Shown: positions 51,301-62,425 of the stretch, one piece after another | Position numbering within the stretch: position 1 is the first letter of the stretch | Layout of the letters: every line of letters starts with the position of its first letter | DNA from: Phoronis australis | Lineage: Eukaryota; Phoronida; Phoronidae | Direction: 5' to 3' | Length of the DNA stretch: 64,000 bases | NCBI GenBank assembly: GCA_002633005.1 | Contig: NMRA01000002.1 | Location: forward strand, 1,274,077 to 1,338,076 | Program-made: the position numbers and the translations under genes | The notes under the pieces: generated by a model | The model's database searches: none | Seen by the model: only the letters and a program-made list of their open reading frames with translations | What the model was told of the DNA's origin: nothing

Positions 51301-54300
51301 TTTAGATTTAACTTGATGTCTTTGCTTCAAGCCACTCCTTCAACTAATGTTCCCATGACCTTTGGTTCCATATTTCCACGGCTGCCAATTGTTACGGATT
51401 TTTCTGTATTCTACATATTTTTAGAGCCTAAAAATCACTATGTATGGTTTTCAAATATGGAATTTCAACATTTTTCTCTCTTCAAAAAGGGAGATTAATT
51501 TGAACATTTTTCTCTTCAAAACAGGAGATTAAAACAAATTTTTATTCTTTGAGTTTTGAAGTGCCAGATTGGTAGAGGTGAAGGAAGAAAACACCGATAA
51601 GTTACGGAAATAATCACGAACGCAAAGTAAAAACTAGAATGCAAGACATATCCGGCCTGAGTACCAGTGTGTAATCAAATTTGCATATGGCAAAGATTTC
51701 CTTTTCACGATTAGTCCATTGCGTTTGCTTTGTGAAGGACTGTGGGCTATCATCTGCTTTGGAAATGATGTCAGGATGTCGAGAGTTGAATTTTTAAGAC
51801 GAATATTGCAAGGAGTTAGTTTACATTTAGAAAATGGGAAAAGGAATTCACAATGTTTTGTCACGCTGACTTAAGCACTGAGAACCTGGTGGGGACTACG
51901 TCGTCATGGATCAGGAATGATAACTATATATTGAAATTTTTGCTTTTCTGTGGTAATGTGGGAAGTAATCAAGCGAATCCTGACAACTAAAGCTAAAGAC
52001 ATTGATGCGATAAGCAGAATTTTCACATTATGTTACTAATTTTTAGAACAACTCGATTTGAAATTGAAAATTGTTGTTTGAGGGTGTATCACGCCATCTT
52101 TCATAATTTAAAATTTAAACTGAAAATGTCGGGAACAGGTCAAGTTTTCATATGCAAAATACGGATTTTCAACACGAAGGTTACGGATTGTGTGCTTGGT
52201 GGGTTAGCAGCCGTGTGTCTCATTGGTTCTTAAATCTGCTACAAACCATGCCTTGTGTCAAAGAAATGATGTCTTGGCTTCTGGCAACTTGCCACTGTAA
52301 TGCTGTTCTCAACGTGTTCCGTACTTAGATTAGAAAATGATTTTTGAGCTTGGAAACAATAGGCAGTTCATTTTGTTGGGTAGACAAAGTGCCCCACCTC
52401 GACCAACCCACTTATTAAGCCTAGTCTCAAGCAATAATGAAGTGTTTGAATTTATCTCCAATCTAAGTAAGGAACAAATTGAGATCTATCAAAGTGGTGT
52501 GCCTGACACTTGTTTACTGTCAGTTTATCTCGCCTCTCGCTTCTCACTTTTCTTTTTTTGCTTGACTGTATGAATTAACTACTAACACTTGCTCACTTCG
52601 TTTGTCAGTATTTCCAAAAGGTGGCAGCTGATGGCTCGTTGTATTCGATGATGCTGATGCCAGACGAGGTTTTTATCGCTTTTCTCCATTCTTTTATCTG
52701 TAGAATGCTTTTAATTAATCAATAAGCACGTTTAGTTGCACATTGCACAAACGACACTAATAGAGTTGCAGTAGATTGCATGCCCCGACACACACTGGAT
52801 CAAGTAAATACTTCAACTAGAATATCTTTAGACAGAATTACCTTGTGAACTCAGGTGATGTAATTTGGATTACGGAATCAGATGGTACGTCAGGTGATTT
52901 CTCCCTGTAGTTAGCACTATGACACGGGATATTGCATGCACACTGCGCAGTATTGCCTACGAAAAGCACATTATTGCATGCTCACTGCACAAACATTAAA
53001 GCAACTTTTTTGGCTTATGTTCTAATTTTGCTGTTTTAGTATTAAAGATTCTTGTCTACTGCTTATTAGTTCCTAGTTCTAATATTGCTTCTTGGCATTG
53101 TTTAATCTCTTAATTTCTACATGCAGTAATTCATTGGTTGACATGTCTTTAGTTAAATGCAAGCCACCTTTGAATATTTCATTTATACTGGAACCTCATT
53201 GGTCTTTTTATTGTTGTCAAGGTGATGACGTTTGACCCTAATAAACTGCTGGGGTCATCGAACGTGTCCATGAATGTGAGCCAGTTAAAGGAGACTGTTG
53301 AGCAGCTGAAGCCCGTCTCCACTAAGCTAAGCTCAGCACTGCAAGAAGTGAAGAACTTCACCAACAGTGGGAATGTGCCAAACGTATCTACATTAATTGA
53401 CCCCATCACTGGCAAATTCCAAGGTTTGTATGCACATAACAAGTGGGCTGTTTTCTAAACAACTAAAAAAGTCAGTTGCACAAAACGTGTCTTACAAAGT
53501 ACGAGATTATAGATTTGAACTGAACTGTTGTACTGTTTATTGTTTACTGTAGAGAAAGTTTGAGATCATCTTCTTGTTCACATTACAGCCCAGGTTGGAC
53601 TGCGCACTGTAAGCTCTATGCTGTGTGGATCAACCAATGCGTTTGAGTTGCCTGAGGTATCCATGTTTGGCAATTCACCTGGCTCTTCTTCCTCCAACAA
53701 TGACCCCACATCTGGGTCATCTGTGGGGTCGCAGAGCCCTGGGTCTCAGGGTGCAGGGTCACAGAGTGCAGCAGCCGCACCAACAAGCGCCTTGGCAGAT
53801 GGAAAGACTCCTTCCAATGCAGGAACCACCCCAGCCTCTGACCCAAGGGTTAAATACGCTTCAGTTATGAAATTTTTCCCCAAGGATGCCCAAGAGGACT
53901 TCTTCTCGTTACCTTGTACGTATGGCTTCCTGGGATTGAAAGGTTAATGGAGTCATTCCAGGGGCTTGACCAGCTTTTAGATAAGATTTTTACCTGCTGG
54001 AGATACAAAATATCTGCCCCACCTTAGGATGTTTTACTCAGGCATAATAATTATGAATTAAAGGAACTTCTAATTGTTTAGGGCGTCATATTTCTTGACA
54101 GACATCTCCAAAATGTAGTGACTCTTTTACTTGTGAGACACTTGGTGAATTTGGATAAAGCAAAGTCATGCTTGCTCCAGCGAAGTAAATATTTCCAGTT
54201 ATTTATTTACCTATTAATAAGTTGAGAAATTTTATAATTGCAATGTGACTGCATGTGTATGGAATCATTACTTTGGCCTATTTCAGCTGACTTCTGCCGC

Positions 54301-57300
54301 GACCTCTACATGCAAATGATTGACTCTGACACTGCTTCAGTCATATGGCACTACCTAAAGCCATTACTGCGTGGTACCATACTGTTCTCTCCAGACACAC
54401 CGGCTGTGAGAAGAATCATTAAAATGGCTAACTCAACATTCTTCGAGATAAGCCGACTGCAGGAGTTTGCTCGAACAGTCTTGGCAGGCTCTGATGGTTT
54501 GTCACAGTTGATGAACCAAGACTTCTCCAAGCTTGAGGTAAAGCGTATTTGCTATGACTCGCACATGTTTGGAATACTTTGTTGTCAGAGTACAGCTGGT
54601 GATGTCGGTCAAAATGCCCATTAGTGGATATCATACTCAAGCAGTGGTGACATCTCACCACTTGGTATAGCCGTTCAACATGCCATCTGTGTCGTCACAC
54701 TGTCACATCTAAACTTACCAATATTTCTCTTGAAGATGATTGGTTACATATCACAATAAGGTATCATAATTAAATTTTGTCGTTGTGGTGATGTTATATG
54801 GTGCATGTTTATAAATCAATTCTCTACATTGGCTGTGAGCTTTAGTTGGGACTAATGGGTGGTGATTGAGATATAGCTTTAGTGTTCACCACTGATTATA
54901 GTGCTAACTGAATTCTGTGACATCCTCTTAATAATTACAGAATGCCCTCAAGAACTCATTTGTCAGCACTGCCATCCAACAGATGACCGGCGTTAAGAGC
55001 CAGGACCTGCTAAATAGTCTGACCAACTTTGGTGGCATGTCACCTGACGACTTCAAGAACATCCAGCGACTGGCTGAACTAGTCGTTGATTTTCTTGACT
55101 GTGTAAATATGGACGTGTTCCAGCCTGTGGCAACATCGGAGGAAGCTAACAAAGAGGCAGTCAAGTTGGCAGCCAAGGGCAAGTTCATCGCTAGTGAGTG
55201 CCAGCTTTTACTCTTGTCAACCTGGTTTTGACTTTGTGAATTAGTTTGTCCATTATCAGTGAAATTACGCAGCGATTTTGTGCTGTACATGGAAATGCAT
55301 CAAAATGTCACTCAAAGGGGTTCAGGTTATTCTGCTGCATCTGTTTCCTGTCTCTTCTGGTCCATGAAGCGTAATTCACTTATATGTGAAATGCTCTGTT
55401 TTCAACACAGGAGGAATAAGTCATTGGTCTTTTATGTTGTTTGTGTTCTTTATCCTTTTACTTTCAGTAAAGGGTTCAGGGGATTCAAATTTCCGTCAAT
55501 GATTTTATCCTCGTCAAAATAGCTTTCAGCAAAAATAAAGGCCATCTGCTTCAGTCAAATCATGACCACAAGGTGTCTGGTATGTCTATTTTAAGGCAAG
55601 TGTAAACGTTTGGTTCTCTCGAAGCTGGGGTCTGAGATCCAATAGTGCTATATCACATTTCTGCAACGGGTCATGAAGAACAAACAGCCATTGACAAAAT
55701 CACAGATCCACAGACTTTTAGTTATTTTCACATCATAATTTTATTTTGTATTTTTTTTGTCATCATGTCACTACACTCTGTATTTTGTAATGATATTAAT
55801 TTTTAGTAGTCCTTTGGCATTCATAATTTGTTTTGCAGGTGTGGAGTTCTTAAATATGGATCAAAGACGCAGCCGTAGAGATGCAGAGTCTTCTGATGGC
55901 ATTCCCAAACACATCCAGTATAAAATCAGAACAAGTACAGACAACAGTCCACCGACAGAACGAATAAAGGATTTGTATGTTCATTTGAGTGAAACTCTTG
56001 AGTTTTGTTTAGTATTGTAATAGTTGGACTTTGTTATTGTTTGCTACTTTAGTGAAAGGTTAAATATCAAAAACAAGATGTCGTTCTTCATATCGGCATT
56101 TCAATACTTCTCGATATCATCGTCAGTCATTTAGTTAGTACACACGTGCAATAAGTATGTACAATGGCGAGAAAAGATCTTAATCTATTACTTTACATTA
56201 CAGTACTGTACGTTCAGCTCCTGCCTCAGCTCCAGTTTGTATGCCCCGAGTTCTCAATTAGTGAGAGATGTGCTTAATATCTAAATAATCTATGCCGAAA
56301 AACATCATGATATTGTTTACACAGAAGAAAACTGTCTAGGTTTCATAAACCCCTGCATTGAAATGTGCGATGTCTATTTTACTCTCACAGGTTGTGGGTG
56401 CCGGGACCTGAAGATAGCTTTGCCTTCGATTTGTCATATCTGCGAGGCTTTGTACAGTTACAGGAGATGATAGACAGAGCTATCATAAAGGTACATGCTC
56501 GTGATAATGTCACGCTTCCTGTCACCTACCTGCAGCAGGAACCCTACCCCTGTTACGAGAAGGACAGGTGAGTACACTTGTGTATGAGTTGGTAAGATGT
56601 CGCGTGTGAACAGAGTATTGGGATAGACTATTGGAAGTTTAGCCAACTTTCGTAACTACTAAAAACATCTTGTTACAGTTAGGAGCCTAGGGAAATACGG
56701 AAATGTGGTTAACTTTGTGACACTGTATTAGAAATGACTGATCGGAGTCATTTTGTTTTTTGCACTGCTGTTTAATATGTTGTTTGAATTAATTTAAAAT
56801 TTGTCCACTTTTGCATGAAGGCTACCAAAACTAGGGCTTTTTGTTAATTTTTTGAAAAACTAGAAAATTGCATAAAATGAAAACTAATGATAACTTGAGT
56901 ATTGTAACAGCATCTTTGATGACTTCATCTTGAACATGTATCTCAAACAAAATTTGGTCACGTTTTTGATTCCAGTGTATCGGTATAATTGTAACTTGTT
57001 TGCTAAATTTTACTAAAAAGACATGCCCATGTGACGTATTCAATGGAAGTTTGGTAAAAAGTTAATAAATCTAATTCTGTTATCAGAAAATGTATGTATA
57101 TAGTTGAAATAGACAGTTTTGTAGCTATTTGGCTGAGTGCAGACTGTTGGATGAGCTACTCTTTAACATTTGTGCCACTCTGTTCCCTGCTTCCAAAAGT
57201 AAATTAATCATTTTTTATCTCCAGTCTTGTGTTCATTAATTTTTAGTCCTTGTTTCAAGTTAGTCACAAAAAAATAATACTTTGCAGTATCAGTATTTAG

Positions 57301-60300
57301 AATTAAGTCGTATCCTATTTGTTGGAGTTCAGTTTAATTATTTGGTCCATTTTCTTTCAGCTTTGTTCACTGGTTCCGTTTCGTCATTCCCATCATGATG
57401 ACACTTGCGTTCATCTTTGTCATCGCCAACGCTGTCCGCCTGGCTGTCTATGACAAGCAGACGGGTATGGACGAGACGTTGAAGATCATGGGACTGAACG
57501 CCAGCACTGATTGGCTGGCCTGGTTCCTCAACATCTTCCTAGGAATGGTCGTTATGAGCATTATTCTGGTCATCATCCTCAAAGTCAGCGGAATTCTTCG
57601 CTACAGCGATCCCATCATTCTAGGCCTCTTCTTCATATGCTTCTCCTTCTCTACACTCATGCTCTGGTACGTCTGCACCTGTAGTCATCATTGTTTGACC
57701 ACGGCTTTTTATAATTTATCTCGTGTGATCTAGAGCTACCGATATCTACTACAACTGTCTGTACTGACTTAAGTAATTTGTTTATGTCTACACATTTTGC
57801 TAATTGAATCTCAAGCTTTTTGCACTGTGATTTATATGTCATATGATGTTTGAAATTGACAACATGAAAGTTCTTAACAGTAACAATGTGAAAGTACATA
57901 GTAACAATCGCCCACTCCTTAGATGCATTGCACTACCTAGATGCATTGCACTACCTAGATGCATTGCACTCCGTAGATGCATTGCACTACCTAGATGAAT
58001 TGCACTCCCAAAAACTCATGGTCACACGAGTCCTCACAGGATGTGTTACAAGCAAATCACATGATCACACTGGCTTTACTCGTTTGATATGTGCATCTTT
58101 ATAACTCACCCTTAACTAGCAATAAAGTTTTTTATTCAGTATAAGAAGTTTTAGCCAATATAATCCTCTTTAGGCTTAATGTTATCTTAAAACTTAATCA
58201 CAAAATTTGCCGTTTTTACAATAATAGTAATTTCAAAATACTTGTTATCTTCATTCTCGGAAACTCAATTTATACGAATTATGTAACCATTAAGCGAGAA
58301 TAAAGATTAAGTTGAACCACCTTCAAGCGCATGGAAATTTGTTTACTACTTATACAAGGTCAAAGGTTGCAGAGCTGTCACTCAAATTGAATCTCCTGCT
58401 TGGCATGTACACTTCCCACAATTCAGTCTTTTCATTTACTGAGTCACCATAAGAGTGAGTTATTGAGGTGTACATGGCAGGGAAAGATGCCATGGAAAAT
58501 GAAGACAAAACATATTTTGATTCCGAGTGAGTTGCACGTCTGAGTACATACGACGGTTGATAACGTTGTGATGAATGCACCGAGTTGACAACGGCGTCTG
58601 GCATCTCATATTTTTATAATCCCTGATCTTTTTTCTTTCAGAAAAATATATATTTTTACAGTTGACATATCCTGGTATATTTATGCATGAGTTGGAATGG
58701 AGGTCATTCAATAAGGTTTGAGATAACAAACTAATGAAGTCTGTTATGTTTTCGTCTTGTCGTTGATGATGATGATGAAGGATTAGGAAATAATTGTGAT
58801 CTTAGTCTAGAAACCTATTAACTTCTATGTTGACCAGATGACTCAGGTTTGTTATTCACTGCTATACAACTATTCATTACCCTTGTTCATCACATGACGT
58901 CATTTCGATTGATATTAAGTTCCAACCTTTGCTTCCAGTTACCTGATCAGTGTGTTCTTCAACCGTACCAACCTGGCTGCCCTGACAGGGATCATCGTCT
59001 ACCTCACCATGTACCTTCCCTATGTCTTCGTCACCGTCCTCGACCAACAGCTGCTCTTTTGGGAGAACATGATAGTGGTAAGTTAATTGTATCTCTCAGT
59101 CTCCATAGTCTATATACTGTTACATTCTATTAATGTGTCATATTCCCAGCACCTTGAGAGACTGTTGAGTATACAACTTGTCATCTAGTTCCATTGAAGT
59201 CATTGTAAAGAAAGTGGAGAGGTCAGTAGTTTAGTCAAGTATCAGTAAGGTATTTTAAGTAATTTAGTTAAGTATCAGTAGGGCAAGTAATTTAGTCAAG
59301 TATCAGTAGGGTATTTTAAGGGTTTTAGTAGGGTATTAAGTAATTTAGTCAAGTATCAGTAGGGTATTTTAAGGGTTTTAGTAGGGTATGAAGTAATTTA
59401 GTCAAGTATCAGTAGGGTATTTTAAGGGTTTTAGTAGGGTATTAAGTAATTTAGTCATTACGAGTAAAACACAAATTGTGTAAGCTGGTGCAAAGATGGG
59501 GATGAAGAAAACGAAGTAGATTCATACTTATTAGGTAAACTGGAAATTTTGTTTATTTATAATTACTAAAGATGATGTTAAGATCCGCTAACCTCTTGCC
59601 TGTACTAGTAGTCAGTAATAGCCATAAAATGTACTAACCTCTTGTCGTTTGTTACAGTGCCTATTCTCCACCTCTGCGTTCAGTCTCGGCTGTGCTTATG
59701 TGACTCGCTACGAAGAGCAAGGCATTGGTATCCAGTTTTCCAACATTGACCGTAGTCCCATGGCTGGGGACGATTTGACTCTCTCTTGGTGTTGCATTAT
59801 GATGGTCATCGATGCTGCCATCTATGGAGTCATTGCCTGGTACATCCGTCACGTGTTCCCTGGGAAGCTGGGTATGCCTCAACCGTGGTACTTCTTTTTG
59901 ACCCCGAGGTACTGGGGTTGCTGTCTTGGCTCAAGTCACAAGTACAAGGCGCGGAGGTCATCGAGTAATGTGGAGAATGGAGGTATGTATGGGTTGGGAG
60001 GGTGGACGCTTGTGCAAGGGTAGTGGAGAATGGAGGTATGTATGGGTTGGGAGGGTGGACGCTTGTGCTGGGGTAGTGAAGAATGGAAGTATATGTGCGA
60101 GGGCTATGTGTCATTCTTATAGGTGAAGTTGCTCCGTAAAGCTGCATTTTGCCTGGTTTTGTTTCTAGTTAAATACAAAAAAAATTGAATTAGGTCATCA
60201 AATCAGACTCATAATATTCCTTATTGTGAAGGAATTCTAGTTGCATTAATAACTCAAGTCTCATGCATATGCACGTGCCATTTTTTGATTTCACAATTTT

Positions 60301-62377
60301 AGGGTTAGATAACTCCAATAAACTCTGAAGCATTTTCTTGAGCAGCTGATGGTTTCAATGTTTTGACTGGTAACAGAAATAAAATCTTATATTGACAGGG
60401 TGAAGGGTGAAATGCAACTTTAAACACTCTAGTGATTTTATCAATGTACGTCACATACTCTAGTGAATATCAATGTACATCACATACTCCATTAACTGTC
60501 AATGTTCGTCATATACTCCAATGACTTTATCAATGTACGTAATAATACACATAATCCAATGGCTATCAAATGTACATCGCATACTCCAGTAACTGTCAAT
60601 TTATGTCACATACTCCAGTGATTGTCAATGAATGTACATCACCAATAATTGTACGTCACATACTCCAGTGACTTTATCAATGTACGTCACATACTCCAGT
60701 GACTTTATCAATGTACGTCACATACTCCAGTGATTGTCAATGTACGTCACATATTCCAGTGACTGTCAATGTACGTCACAAACTTCAGTGACTGTCAATG
60801 TACGTCACATACTCCAGTGATTGTCAATGTACGTCACATACCCCAGTGACTGTCGATGTACGTCACATACCGCAGTGATTGTCAATGTATTTCTCATTGT
60901 TTCAGCTGACTGCGTAGTGGAGCCATTGATAACTGGACTTCCTGTTGGTATTGGCATTGACAGCATGACCAAGAAATACAAGAAGAACAAGTTGCCTGCC
61001 ATTGATAACCTCAATTTGGATTTCTTTGAGGGTCAAGTGTCGGCACTGCTTGGGGAAAATGGAGCTGGTAAAACAACCACCATGTAAGTCAAAGCATGAT
61101 AAGATTTCATTATTTTGGTCAGGGGTTGCTTCGTTGGTGCTCTCCTTTCACTCTGTATTCTTTCTTCCGTCTTTATATCCTAACTCCATGTTCTTTCTTC
61201 TCTTATTGGCTCCTCACTCCATGTTCTTTTCTTCTCTCTTTGGCCCTTCGCTCTTTGCTCTTTCTTCCGCCTGTGTCCCATCACTCTGTATCCTGTCTTC
61301 TCTCTTTGACCCCCTCTCTCAATATTTGTTCTTGTCTGTTATGCTCCTTAGTTTGTTTATACTCTGTATTTTCTCTATGTGGTCACTCACTCCACAGTCT
61401 TCATGTATCACTCAAGTTAAGAATGACTACGGGAACGTTAGAGACAAGTCTGCCAGTGAACATGGGAGTTGAATTGAGTCCTGACAGCTCAGACTCAACA
61501 GTCCAGATGCTTACAGTATGCTGCTCATTCTGTATTGTAATGGAAACATTTTCTAACATGATGAGCCGTCAGTGAGTGTGTTTAACACTCATGTAAAGCT
61601 GGCTTAACTTGGAAACATGGTAGTGACATGTATCTGTCCAAGACGCACTGTGCATGCTGTTAATTCTCTTCTAAGTGAAGGATGTCCATGGTACGGGCCA
61701 TTTTCCCAGGACGAAGCATTTGAGGAGCAGACTATATTTCACCATTCTTCATTTTCTGCGTCTTTAAACAGAGACGCTGTATTGAATTGTTACAGCTGAG
61801 GCTAGACCTGTCGTATGTACTACAAGTTTGTCATTTGTTTCCAGCAAAACACTGATTGGAATGTTTCCACCAACTAAAGGCACCGCCTACATCAATGACC
61901 TTGATGTGAGAACAGACTTTTTGAAGATACGCCGTGACTTGGGTTACTGTCCTCAGCAGGACACACTGTTTGAAGAGTAAGTACTTTCAATGTAAAAGGA
62001 AACAGCGATTCTTAGGAAAGACCATGGTTCTGCCTGTTTATTGATCATGCTTAACAGTTGTGTGCTTCCTGTAACATTACAGATTAGCAGGTTAAAATGA
62101 CAGATGTACCTGTGCAATAAAACTGTTTGATGGTTGCAAAGCCAAAAGGTGTCACTAGCTTACAGACTGTGACTGTCCATGAAAAGAATCCAACACTGAT
62201 ACCCCCACCAGTCGAGTTTGGGCAACTCGACCATTTCGCTAACTTTAAAATCCACCGCCATCTTCATAGAAACCGTGCAGCTTCCTTTTCTGGATATTGA
62301 TACGGGCAATCAGGTGCAAAATTGCCCATCATCAACGTGGTTGTAAACATGGGGGACGACAATTTGTTTCATTCGGC

Positions 62378-62425
<48 letters not shown>

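Noticed and set aside
59830-60147. Minus-strand Pro/Thr/His-rich open frame
   Set aside because: It is the antisense of exon 87 plus the 53-base donor repeat.
61002-61575. 156- and 159-residue open frames rich in Ser/Leu/Phe
   Set aside because: They come from a pyrimidine-rich intronic repeat after the Walker A exon, in frames that do not match NBD1.
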